Shown here one piece after another: positions 8,980 through 16,696 of a stretch of 64,000 nt of DNA (the stretch's first letter is position 1; each line of letters starts with the position of its first letter). Source of the stretch: CAWBLP01 sp963789495. Lineage in GTDB: Bacteria > Pseudomonadota > Alphaproteobacteria > Acetobacterales > Acetobacteraceae. Location of the stretch: NCBI GenBank assembly GCA_963789495.1, contig CAWBLP010000018.1, forward strand, positions 248,001 to 312,000. The letters run 5' to 3'. A program made the translations under genes and the position numbers. A model generated the notes under the pieces. That model was not told the DNA's origin. It saw nothing but the letters and a program-made list of their open reading frames with translations, and did no database searches.

Positions 8980-9843
8980 ATGGACACATTGTCCGACGTC
9001 CTGGAAACGACCGAGTTGCAGCAGGTTGCAGCGGGCTTCGTGTTCACCGAGGGTCCGCTCTGGCATCCCGACGGATTCTTCTGGTTCGTCGATATCCGTA
9101 CCAATTCGCTGTATCGCATGGTGCTGGGCCAGGCGGCCGAACTGGTGCGCAAGACCGAAGGCGGCAATGGCACCACCTTCGATCTGCAGGGCCGGCTGAT
9201 CAACTGCGAAGGCGAAGGCAAGCGGCTGACCCGCACCGAAGCGGACGGGTCGGTCACGACCCTGGTGGACCGGTTCGACGGCAAGCGGTTCAACCGGCCG
9301 AACGACGTGATCTGCCATTCCAGCGGTGCGCTGTATTTCACCGATCCGTCCTATCGCATCCCGTTGGCGGAACGCGAGCTGGACGCCGCGGTGTATCGCG
9401 TCACGCCGGACGGGGCGGTCTCGCAGGTGGTGCCGGTGGAATATCCGAACGGCCTGGCGCTGTCGGCGGATGAACGCACGCTTTACATCGCCAACACCCG
9501 CTGGACGCAATACATTCACGCGGTGGAGCTGGACTCGGCCGGCAACATGGTGCGCCGGCGGGTGTTCGCCGACATGTCGGCCGATGGCAGCAACGGCGTG
9601 CCGGACGGCATGAAGCTGGATGCGGCGGGACGCGTATTCTGCACCGGCACTGACGGCATCTGGGTGTTCGCGCCCGACGGCAGCAAACTCGGCATCATCA
9701 CGATGCCGGAAGTCTGCGCCAACATCGCGTTCGGCAGCCCCGATCTGCGCACGCTGTTCTGCACCGCGAGCACCTCGGTCTACACGCTGCGCGTGAAAAC
9801 TCCCGGCCTGCCCCACCCATGGTACAGCACCCGATCGAAATAG
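8980..9843 (+). CDS. SMP-30/gluconolactonase family protein
   Basis: A 287-residue six-bladed beta-propeller of the SMP-30/gluconolaconase/LRE family, cytoplasmic calcium- or zinc-dependent lactonases. Landmarks are the N-terminal metal-ligand glutamate in FTEGPLWHPDG, the active-site RFNRPNDVI, the YPNGLALSADE blade with its NGLA motif, and the aspartate-containing GVPDGMKLDAAG. Length matches the family. It lies 209 bases after the monooxygenase in the same orientation, which suits a catabolic setting, but the substrate lactone cannot be told. An 11-bp hairpin follows the stop. Confidence 0.9.
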   Translation: MDTLSDVLETTELQQVAAGFVFTEGPLWHPDGFFWFVDIRTNSLYRMVLGQAAELVRKTEGGNGTTFDLQGRLINCEGEGKRLTRTEADGSVTTLVDRFDGKRFNRPNDVICHSSGALYFTDPSYRIPLAERELDAAVYRVTPDGAVSQVVPVEYPNGLALSADERTLYIANTRWTQYIHAVELDSAGNMVRRRVFADMSADGSNGVPDGMKLDAAGRVFCTGTDGIWVFAPDGSKLGIITMPEVCANIAFGSPDLRTLFCTASTSVYTLRVKTPGLPHPWYSTRSK

Positions 9844-9870
9844 CTCCGTAACCTGCCTCGCCGTACAGCA

Positions 9871-9911
9871 ACTGCCGGACCGAGGCCGAGAGTACGCCGC
9901 GGTCCGGCAGT
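9871..9911 (+). terminator. Hairpin downstream of the SMP-30 gene
   Basis: ACTGCCGGACC (9871-9881) and GGTCCGGCAGT (9901-9911) are a perfect 11-bp inverted repeat around a 19-base loop. It lies about 28 bases after the SMP-30 stop and 50 before the next start. No T-tract follows, so it may end transcription weakly or act as an operator for the next gene. Confidence 0.45.
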
Positions 9912-9960
9912 ATGACGCCGTCGTCAGGAACCACGCCATCGATCGAAGGAGCTCACGCGC

Positions 9961-10596
9961 ATGCCGGCAATGCTGGACGAGAACATGGTGGGGCACGACG
10001 CCGACACCATCGGATTTCCCCATCTGCTGCTGTGCATGGGGTTCGTCGCCCGCACCAATGCCGATCTATGGGGCGTGCATCTCGTCGACCCGAATGACTC
10101 GCCGGGCATGTTCACCCAGTTCGTCAACTGGGCGCAGGCAAAGGGGCTGGTGACCGGGAACATCACCGACATCTACGGCTCCGGCAATCATCACGTGCGC
10201 TACGGGACCAACGATGCCGGCGCCGGTCTGCAGGCCTGGACCCTGGAAATGCAAGGCTTCGCCAACCAGCTCGGCTGGAACGGCCCGGCGCATGGCTTCG
10301 ATACCAGCATCATCAATCCGCAGGACGGCACCTATGTCGAATATCACCTGCAGCTCGCCGGCAATCAGCCCTGCACGATCTTCTACAAGAGGAATGAAAA
10401 AACCGTGGATACCGGCATCGCTCCCGTCCCGTATGCCGGCGGGACCAGCGATGTTGCCGCGTGGGATACCTATTTCAATCGGTTCAAGCCGCTGCCACTG
10501 GTTCGGACCGGCGTGGTCGGGCGGCAGTCGTTCTTCCACACCGGCGTGTTCCACGAGGTGGATTATGGCGTGCGGCTGACCACGATCAACGTGTAG
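9961..10596 (+). CDS. Unknown protein; possible Cys-His deamidase-like fold
   Basis: A soluble protein of 211 residues with no signal peptide or membrane segment; I do not recognise the family. The start is well supported by GAAGGAG upstream. An N-terminal pattern LLLCMGFVARTNADLWGVHL puts Cys25 at the beginning of a likely strand and His40 fifteen residues later. CNF1-type and CheD-type deamidases carry a catalytic Cys-His pair with a similar look, but that is only a resemblance. The C-terminal half is rich in aromatic residues and has one more cysteine (PCTIFYKR). It stands alone, separated from SMP-30 by a hairpin and convergent with the glyoxalase-fold gene. Confidence 0.75.
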   Translation: MPAMLDENMVGHDADTIGFPHLLLCMGFVARTNADLWGVHLVDPNDSPGMFTQFVNWAQAKGLVTGNITDIYGSGNHHVRYGTNDAGAGLQAWTLEMQGFANQLGWNGPAHGFDTSIINPQDGTYVEYHLQLAGNQPCTIFYKRNEKTVDTGIAPVPYAGGTSDVAAWDTYFNRFKPLPLVRTGVVGRQSFFHTGVFHEVDYGVRLTTINV

Positions 10597-10616
10597 CGTC
10601 ACGCCGTCCGCGCATG

Positions 10617-10967
10617 TCATGCGTGGGTCAGAATATTCACCAGACGGCCGAACGGATCGCGCACATAGAATCGCCTCACACCCCAGGGTTCGCTTGCTGG
10701 GCCATAGGCGATCGCGAAGCCCGCGGTGACGGCGCGGCGATAGGTGTCGTCGAAATCATCGACCTCGATTGAGAGATCGGGCACCGGCGTCCCCGATCCG
10801 CCTTCGCGTGCGACGCTGACCTGCGGTGGTGCCTGGCTGTCGGATGCGAAGGTCACGATCCAGCCGAGATCCATCACGACGGCCAGGCCGAGCACGTCGG
10901 CGTAGAAGGCCTTGGCGCGGTCGGTGTGTTCGGCTGCGATGTTGGCCACGATGCGCGTTACCGCCAT
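10617..10967 (-). CDS. VOC family (glyoxalase/bleomycin-resistance fold) protein
   Basis: A 116-residue single-domain vicinal-oxygen-chelate protein. The halves show the paired beta-alpha-beta-beta-beta pattern: VANIAAEHTDRAKAFYADVLGLAVVMDLGWIVTF, then a second half ending in the diagnostic VRDPFGRLVNILTHA. Such small proteins act as dimers in metal-dependent lyases, dioxygenases or resistance proteins; the reaction cannot be told. It lies 144 bases downstream of the PPOX gene on the same strand and may be cotranscribed with it. Confidence 0.85.
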   Translation of the reverse strand: MAVTRIVANIAAEHTDRAKAFYADVLGLAVVMDLGWIVTFASDSQAPPQVSVAREGGSGTPVPDLSIEVDDFDDTYRRAVTAGFAIAYGPASEPWGVRRFYVRDPFGRLVNILTHA

Positions 10968-11111
10968 GGGATGTCCCTTGTTGCGAGAGATCGTTCGCGG
11001 GCTGCACCACCTGTCGAATCGCCCGCATGTTCATTGCGCAACGGGGCCGGCGCCCAATCGCACACCCGATCCACCCCATCCGCAATCACTACGTCGTCGC
11101 CGGTCCGCATG

Positions 11112-11738
11112 TCACCCGCCGTCGGTCGCGCACTGAGCGCGCAGTGCTGCGTTTTCCGCCTCAAGCTGTTCGATGCGCAGGCGGACAGGTGCCAACGCGT
11201 GCTGCAACTCCGCCTCGGTAAAGCGCGGCGTGATGTGCTGCGGGCAATTCCAGCTGAACGCCTCCAGGTGCAGGATGAAAGCGCGCTCGACCCGGGCTCG
11301 GTAGCCCGGCATCGCAAGCCTCGCCGCCAGCTCAGGATCGGCCTGAAGATCCCGCACCTCGACATGCACGTACAGCTTCAACCTGCGTCGGTTTGGGTAA
11401 TCCACCAGGATAAGTGCCGCGCGATCGTTCGCGGCCAGATTGCCGAGGCTGACATACTGGCGGTTGCCACGAAACTCCGCGAAGGCGAGCGTGCTGTCGT
11501 CGAGCACGTGCAGGAACCCGGTCGGTCCACCGCGATGCTGCACATACGGCCAGCCGGTCTCGGAGACGGTGGCCATGTAGAAACTGTCGGCGGCGGCGAT
11601 GAATTGCGCCTCCGCCTCCCCGAACCGATCGGACGGGCGATTGGCGCTGGACTCGGCCACCAGGGCCGCACTGCCATTTGCCTGCTGGGCGGCCTTCACG
11701 CTTGGCGTGCCGGCGATGTCGAGGAATCCGTGCGCCAC
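11112..11738 (-). CDS. Pyridoxamine 5'-phosphate oxidase (PPOX) family flavoprotein
   Basis: A 208-residue split-barrel FMN/F420-binding protein. The core FYMATVSETGWPYVQHRGGPTGFLHVLDDSTLAFAEFRGNRQYVSLGNLAANDRAALILVDY is the general-stress/PPOX nucleotide-binding domain, followed by a C-terminal helical tail that could form a coiled coil (about 180-205). I chose the GTG start at 11738 because AAGGGAG lies nine bases upstream; the longer in-frame extension lacks a site. It is divergent from a LysR regulator gene with a palindrome between them, so it is probably the regulated target. The specific substrate is unknown. Confidence 0.85.
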   Translation of the reverse strand: MAHGFLDIAGTPSVKAAQQANGSAALVAESSANRPSDRFGEAEAQFIAAADSFYMATVSETGWPYVQHRGGPTGFLHVLDDSTLAFAEFRGNRQYVSLGNLAANDRAALILVDYPNRRRLKLYVHVEVRDLQADPELAARLAMPGYRARVERAFILHLEAFSWNCPQHITPRFTEAELQHALAPVRLRIEQLEAENAALRAQCATDGG

Positions 11739-11868
11739 GGCAATTGCTCCCTTGTTGCGACGGCAGGCCGGCAACACGGACGCGCCGCACCCGCTGTCGT
11801 CGTAGGCGGCGTGCCGGCGCGGCCGCGATCGGCCTGCTGGCCGCAAAGATGTCTTCTCCCACCCTGAA

Positions 11869-11887
11869 CAATAATCCTGTATTATTG
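11869..11887. promoter_or_regulatory. Candidate LysR operator palindrome
   Basis: CAATAAT (11869-11875), spacer CCTGT, ATTATTG (11881-11887): a perfect 7-bp inverted repeat in an AT-rich pocket between divergent PPOX and LysR genes, 31 bases before the LysR start. Its A/T-rich dyad symmetry suits autoregulation by the adjacent LysR protein. Confidence 0.55.
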
Positions 11888-11917
11888 AGACTTATCATTC
11901 CAGGATATGGAACCATC

Positions 11918-12835
11918 ATGGATCGCCTCGAAGCCATGTCGGTCCTGCTGGCGGTGGTGGAGGCCGGCACCCTGTCCGCCGCCAGCCGCAGACTCGGCGT
12001 CCCTCTGCCGACGGTCAGTCGCAAGCTGTCCGAACTGGAGGCGCATCTGAAAACGCGCCTGCTGCTGCGCTCCACCCGCCGGCTCAGCCTGACCGATGCC
12101 GGCGCCGCCTATGTCGCGGCGGCGAGGCGAATACTGGAGGAAGTGGGCGAAGCGGAGCGCGCCGCGGCGGGCGAATACAGCACACCGCGCGGCGAACTCG
12201 TCATCACCGCACCGGTCGCATTCGGGCGACTGCATGTGCTGCCGATCATCGATGCATTTCTCGCGCAGTTTCCCGAGATCAACGTGCGTCTCGTGCTGTC
12301 GGATCGCAACGTTCGGCTGCTCGACGACCATATCGACATGGCGGTCCGCATCGGTCCATTGCCCGACAGCGCGATGATGGCAACGCGGGTGGGACAGGTG
12401 CGCCGCGTGGTGTGCGCCAGTCCAGACTTTCTCGCGCGCCACGGCACGCCCAGCAATCCAGACGACGTCACCAGCCTGGCCTGCATCGCGTTCGATGTGC
12501 TCGGCTCACTCGACGCGTGGAACTTCACCCGGCCGGGCACCAGGATCGAATATGCGGTGCCGATCCGCACCCGACTGTCGGTGAATACCGCCGAGGCCGC
12601 CGTCGATGCAGCGGTCGAAGGGGTCGGCCTGACACGCGTGGTGTCCTACCAGGCCGCCGACGCCATCCGACAAGGCAAACTTGTCGTCGTGCTCAGCGAG
12701 TTCGAACCAGCGCCCTCGCCGGTGACCCTGCTGCATGCGGGACAGGGCCTGCTGCCGCTCAAGATGCGCCGCTTCCTGGAAGTCGCAGCGCCGCGCCTGC
12801 GGGAACGGCTGAACCAGGTGTCGCTGCTGCTCTGA
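11918..12835 (+). CDS. LysR family transcriptional regulator
   Basis: A 305-residue DNA-binding regulator. The N-terminal 60 residues are a winged helix-turn-helix (FLAVV-like start, AASRRLGVPLPTVSRKLSELEAHLKTRLLLRSTRRLSLTDAG). The remainder is the periplasmic-binding-protein-like effector domain (GELVITAPVAFGRLHVLPIIDAFLAQFPEINVRLVLSD...DMAVRIGPLPDS), in the style of the DsdC/AphR-like group that often controls a divergent oxidoreductase gene. The ATG at 11918 gives the standard N-terminus; an upstream in-frame extension is rejected. It probably controls the divergent PPOX gene and itself through the 19-bp palindrome just upstream. Confidence 0.92.
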   Translation: MDRLEAMSVLLAVVEAGTLSAASRRLGVPLPTVSRKLSELEAHLKTRLLLRSTRRLSLTDAGAAYVAAARRILEEVGEAERAAAGEYSTPRGELVITAPVAFGRLHVLPIIDAFLAQFPEINVRLVLSDRNVRLLDDHIDMAVRIGPLPDSAMMATRVGQVRRVVCASPDFLARHGTPSNPDDVTSLACIAFDVLGSLDAWNFTRPGTRIEYAVPIRTRLSVNTAEAAVDAAVEGVGLTRVVSYQAADAIRQGKLVVVLSEFEPAPSPVTLLHAGQGLLPLKMRRFLEVAAPRLRERLNQVSLLL

Positions 12836-12945
12836 GCAGTGGTTCGCAGCCTGCGCCACCGACGAGAAATTTCCCGTTGACGCGGAATACTGCGCCCCAC
12901 CGCATTGTCCACCGATCGACAACGAGCAACGCAGAGTGTGACAGC

Positions 12946-13395
12946 ATGCCGATAATTTCCTGCACGGTCCGACGCATCGGACTTGCGCTTGTACTCGCCG
13001 GCGCGACCGGCGGTTCGCTGCAGGCACACAGCCTGACGGCGCATCCCCAGGAGGCGCCGTTCCTCGCCGAGAACGCGGCTGCGATGGACACGATGATGGC
13101 CGATATGGCGGTGACGCCAACCGGCGATATCGATCGCGATTTCGTTGCGATGATGGTGCCGCACCATCAGGGCGCGATCGACATGGCCAAGGCGGTGCTG
13201 CGCTACGGCCACAATCAGCAGATCCGCCGTCTGGCACAGGAAATTATCGTCACCCAGCAGCAGGAGATCATCGCCATGCGGCTGGCCGTCGACGAGACGC
13301 TGCCGCCCCCTGCCGCCGCGCCGACGCAGGGCACGGCGACGGATACCGCAGCGGGCAACGGCACCAATCACCCGCATCACACGACGGAACAATAG
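12946..13395 (+). CDS. DUF305 family periplasmic protein
   Basis: A 149-residue protein with an N-terminal export signal (hydrophobic LALVLAGATGGSLQA, predicted cleavage near AHS) and a four-helix DUF305 domain. The domain carries the family hallmark MVPHHQGAIDMAKAVL and a second histidine/methionine-rich helix. The C-terminal tail is low complexity and ends in a histidine cluster (HPHHTTEQ). Members are related to ferritin-like helical bundles and are often near metal-handling genes, but their function is not settled. It is 12 bases before the beta-propeller gene, so the two are cotranscribed, and an ECF sigma/anti-sigma pair follows. Confidence 0.88.
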   Translation: MPIISCTVRRIGLALVLAGATGGSLQAHSLTAHPQEAPFLAENAAAMDTMMADMAVTPTGDIDRDFVAMMVPHHQGAIDMAKAVLRYGHNQQIRRLAQEIIVTQQQEIIAMRLAVDETLPPPAAAPTQGTATDTAAGNGTNHPHHTTEQ

Positions 13396-13407
13396 GAGAT
13401 GACCGCG

Positions 13408-14868
13408 ATGAAACACACGGTCTCGATGATCGCACTCGCCACAGCGCTCGCGATGGCCTCGCTTGCCCCGGCTTCGGCGGGACAGGCGCCCGGTGCTGCG
13501 GCCGCAGCCGATATCGCGGTCAGCCACCGCGATCGGGTGTACGCCGCCGAACAATTCTCCAACACCGTCTCGGTCACCGATCCGGCCTCGAACAAACTGC
13601 TCGGCGTGATCCGCCTCGGCGATCCGCAGCCCGGCAATTTCAGCCCGCTCTACCGCGGCCAGGTGCTGGTGCACGGCATGGGATTCTCGCCGGACCACAA
13701 GACCCTGGCGGTGGTCTCCATCGGCTCCAACGCAGTGACCTTCATCGACACCACCACCAACAGCGTGAAGCACACCAGCTATGTCGGACGCTCGCCGCAC
13801 GAAGCCTTCTTCACGCCGGACGGCAAGGAGGTCTGGATCACCGTGCGCGGCGAGGATTATGTCGCCGTGCTCGACGCCACCACCTTCGAGGAAACCACCC
13901 GCATCAAACTTCCCGCCGGACCGGGCATGCAGATTTTCTCACCGGACGGCAAATACGGCTATGTCTGCTCGTCATTCAATCCGGAGGCCGATGTGATCTC
14001 CGTCGCGGATCATGCGATTGTCGCGCGAGTGAAACAGGCCTCGCCGTTCTGTCCCAATATCGCCGCGACACCGGACGGCAATCAGGTCTGGTTCACGCTG
14101 AAGGATATCGGCAAGACGCAAGTGTTCAACGCGCGGCCACCGTTCAACGTGCTCAAGACCATCGATACCGGGCCGATCACCAACCATGTCAATTTCGCCC
14201 GCACCCCGCATGGCACCTTCGCCTATGTCACCATCGGCGGGCTCAATCAGGTGAAGGTGTTCCGCACCGATGATTTCTCCCAGGTGGCGACCGTCCCGGT
14301 CGGCAAACTCCCACACGGGATCTGGCCATCCGGCGACAGCACCCGGATCTATGTCGGGCTGGAGAACGACGACGCGCTCGCCGCGATCGATACCGCGACC
14401 AATCAGGTGATCGCCACCATCCCGATCGGCCAGGCGCCGCAGGCCATCAACTACGTGCCCGACGCGGTTCCCGACGGTGACGGTATGGCAGGCCTGCAGC
14501 CGCTCGGCATCGCCGGACAATCCTCGCAGGTGACACTGGCGCCGGTGGGACAGCACCCGGCCGCCGGTGCCGGCAGCGACATCGCATTGTTCGACCAGGG
14601 CCTGGTCCAGGTGCTGCAGGCCTCGGTCACCGGCCTCGTGCCGAAGCAGCCCTATGTGCTGGCGGTGTCCCAGCAGGCCGACGGTGGTGGTGCGCTGCAA
14701 CCACTATCGGCGTTCACCATCAACCCCGCCGGATCGGCGATCGTCAATGCGACGGGTCCAATCCGCCAGCTGGTGCACGGTGAATCCGCCACCACGAAAG
14801 GGTATTTGGTGATCGCGCCGGGCACACCGGCGGAGGTCGGCACCCCGGTGCAGATCCAGACGCACTGA
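13408..14868 (+). CDS. Exported YVTN/lactonase-type beta-propeller protein
   Basis: A 486-residue secreted protein. A signal peptide (MKHTVSMIALATALAMASLAPASA) precedes a propeller of about 40-residue blades with recurring (F/Y)(V/I)DTTTN, SPDGK and VWFT motifs, as in YVTN repeat/cytochrome-d1-like domains. Residues from about 355 form a non-propeller C-terminal domain with repeated hydrophobic strands. Of two nearby ATGs, 13408 is preferred: AGGAG lies nine bases ahead, whereas the ATG at 13399 directly abuts the site. Probably periplasmic; ligand unknown. It follows the DUF305 gene and precedes the sigma factor by 41 bases, suggesting one regulated unit. Confidence 0.85.
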   Translation: MKHTVSMIALATALAMASLAPASAGQAPGAAAAADIAVSHRDRVYAAEQFSNTVSVTDPASNKLLGVIRLGDPQPGNFSPLYRGQVLVHGMGFSPDHKTLAVVSIGSNAVTFIDTTTNSVKHTSYVGRSPHEAFFTPDGKEVWITVRGEDYVAVLDATTFEETTRIKLPAGPGMQIFSPDGKYGYVCSSFNPEADVISVADHAIVARVKQASPFCPNIAATPDGNQVWFTLKDIGKTQVFNARPPFNVLKTIDTGPITNHVNFARTPHGTFAYVTIGGLNQVKVFRTDDFSQVATVPVGKLPHGIWPSGDSTRIYVGLENDDALAAIDTATNQVIATIPIGQAPQAINYVPDAVPDGDGMAGLQPLGIAGQSSQVTLAPVGQHPAAGAGSDIALFDQGLVQVLQASVTGLVPKQPYVLAVSQQADGGGALQPLSAFTINPAGSAIVNATGPIRQLVHGESATTKGYLVIAPGTPAEVGTPVQIQTH

Positions 14869-14909
14869 CCCGGGCACCTGGCCCCCCGCCCCTCGCAGCC
14901 GGTAGCGCA

Positions 14910-15437
14910 ATGCAGGACATGATCCGCCTCATCGAGCCGCTGATACCGAAGCTCCGACGCTACGCCCGATCGCTGCTCAACGATCGGGCGGCGGCCGACG
15001 ACCTGGTGCAGGATTGCCTCGAGCGGGTGATCACCCGCTGGCATCAGCGCCGGCGAGACGGAGACGCGCGCGCCTGGGTGTTCACCATCCTGCACAACCT
15101 GGCGATCAACCGGCTGCGGCAAAGCGCGCGACGCGGTCCCCATCAACCATTGGACGCGGTCGGTGAGGACGTCCTCAGCCAGTCTGCCGCGCAGGAGCAC
15201 GGCTTGCGTCACCAGGACCTGATGGGCGCCCTGGACGAACTGCCCCATGAGCAACGCAGCGTCCTCCTGCTGGTGGCAGTGGAAGACATGACCTATGCCG
15301 AAGTGGCCACTGTCCTCGACGTACCGATCGGCACCGTCATGTCCCGGCTGTCGCGGGCGCGTGACAAGCTGCTGCGCCTGCTGGAGCCCGACGCCGTGTC
15401 GACGATGCGCACTGTTCCGCTGCGGAGAGTGAAATGA
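14910..15437 (+). CDS. ECF-type RNA polymerase sigma factor
   Basis: A 175-residue sigma-70 family protein with only regions 2 and 4. Region 2 holds DLVQDCLERVITRWHQ and the promoter-melting segment RAWVFTILHNLAINRLRQ. Region 4 holds DELPHEQRSVLLLVAVEDMTYAEVATVLDVPIGTVMSRLSRARDKLLRLL, a clear helix-turn-helix. It should direct RNA polymerase to a small regulon, plausibly including the two exported-protein genes upstream. Its stop overlaps the next gene by four bases (ATGA), the usual coupling to a cognate anti-sigma factor. Confidence 0.95.
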   Translation: MQDMIRLIEPLIPKLRRYARSLLNDRAAADDLVQDCLERVITRWHQRRRDGDARAWVFTILHNLAINRLRQSARRGPHQPLDAVGEDVLSQSAAQEHGLRHQDLMGALDELPHEQRSVLLLVAVEDMTYAEVATVLDVPIGTVMSRLSRARDKLLRLLEPDAVSTMRTVPLRRVK

Positions 15438-16213
15438 GCACCGCCCGTCCCGTCTCCGAGGACGATCTCCACGCCTATGTGGATCGGCTGCTGGACGTGG
15501 CGCGGCAGAGCGAGGTCGCCGCCTATATCGAGGCGCACCCCGATATTGCCCGCCGCGTCGAGGGATTTGTCCGGCAACGCGAGCTGCTGCGTCGAACCCT
15601 GGGCCCGGTGACCGAGGAGCCGGTACCGTCCCAACTCAGCCTGCCACGGCTGATCGCGGCGCGGCCTCGCCGGCAGTTCACGGCATGGCGGGTCGCCGCC
15701 GCGATGGTGCTGCTGATCGCCGCCGGCGCCGGCGGCGGATGGATCGCCCGGGGTGTGACGCTTCCGCCCAGCGGCGGCGTCCTCGCGCTGGCGGAGGAAG
15801 CCTCCGACAGCTACCGGGTGTTCGGCACCGACCAGGCCCGCCCGGTGGAGATCGAGGCGGAGAACCGGCAGGACCTGGTCCGCTGGATCTCCAACCGCCT
15901 GCAGCACCCGGTCGCGGTGCCCGATCTTGCGGCTTCCGGCTATCGCTTCATCGGCGGACGGCTGGTCGCCACGCCTCACGGCCCCGCCGGATTGCTGATG
16001 TACGACGATGACAAGGGCGGGCGCATCGCCATGCTGATGCGGCCGATGGAGAGCGACAAGGAAGCGCCGATGGTGCAGCACGACCAGGGCCGGATGGCGG
16101 CCTTCGCCTGGGCGCAACACGGTGTCGGCTACAGCGTCGTCGGCGACGTCGCGCCCGCGATCCTGCATCCGGTGGCGAACGAGATCCGCCGCCAAAGCGG
16201 TTCGAAAATCTGA
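15434..16213 (+). CDS. Membrane anti-sigma factor
   Basis: A 259-residue single-pass membrane protein. The N-terminal cytoplasmic part has the anti-sigma helix pattern DDLHAYVDRLLDVARQSEVAAYIEAHPDIARRVEGF. It lacks the usual HxxxCxxC zinc motif, as in other alphaproteobacterial relatives. One transmembrane helix (about 85-105, AAAMVLLIAAGAGGGWIARGV) leads to a periplasmic domain that includes YRFIGGRLVATPHGPAGLLMYDDDKGG. It overlaps the sigma gene by four bases. By family logic it holds the sigma factor inactive at the membrane until a signal is sensed. Confidence 0.88.
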   Translation: MSTARPVSEDDLHAYVDRLLDVARQSEVAAYIEAHPDIARRVEGFVRQRELLRRTLGPVTEEPVPSQLSLPRLIAARPRRQFTAWRVAAAMVLLIAAGAGGGWIARGVTLPPSGGVLALAEEASDSYRVFGTDQARPVEIEAENRQDLVRWISNRLQHPVAVPDLAASGYRFIGGRLVATPHGPAGLLMYDDDKGGRIAMLMRPMESDKEAPMVQHDQGRMAAFAWAQHGVGYSVVGDVAPAILHPVANEIRRQSGSKI

Positions 16214-16328
16214 TCCGGCGGCCCCGATCGTTCCGGTGCATGTGGCCCGGTCAAGCCCGGCAAAGATCGGAAGCAGACGTCCCGGCCGAGGCACGCTGCG
16301 GCCGCGGCCGCTCAGCCGGACACACCGG

Positions 16329-16532
16329 TCATCGGGTCACGCTGGCGCGTTGCGCCGCCACCATGCCGTCCAGCTTCTGCCCCAGCGCGTTGGACGCCGC
16401 GGTCACCCGTTGCGGTTCCGCCGCCTGGGCCTGCAGGACGGGGCTTGGACCCCTCGCCACCGGAGCCGGCGCCGTCGAGCAGCCCGCCAGCGCCAGAAGC
16501 GCAGGCAGCACGAATTGCATCCGGACCATCAT
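16329..16532 (-). CDS. Small lipoprotein
   Basis: A 67-residue protein with a lipoprotein signal: short basic start, hydrophobic stretch and lipobox LALAGC. The mature part is about 50 residues, Ala/Pro-rich then helical (ALGQKLDGMVAAQRASV). A GGAGAAG ribosome site sits just ahead of the tandem ATGs at 16532. Convergent with the anti-sigma gene. Function unknown; the signal and ribosome site support it being real. Confidence 0.7.
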   Translation of the reverse strand: MMVRMQFVLPALLALAGCSTAPAPVARGPSPVLQAQAAEPQRVTAASNALGQKLDGMVAAQRASVTR

Positions 16533-16665
16533 TGTTCTTCTCCATGCCGTGGGACGCAGCGCGCGCCACCGTAGAGTGTCACGGAATTCTAGACTCCGTG
16601 AGGCGCAGTGTGCACTGGCAATTCTGCAAGCGGCATGATCAGGCCCGGCGAAAGTCCGTTACCGG

Positions 16666-16696
16666 AATGTTAATTCGACAGGGAAATGTTAATTCG
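16666..16696. repeat. Short direct repeat at the phnM-like gene end
   Basis: AATGTTAATTCG occurs at 16666-16677 and again at 16685-16696, a 19-base period. The second copy overlaps the last codons and stop of the phnM-like gene. It is AT-rich against a GC-rich background; meaning unclear. Confidence 0.5.
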
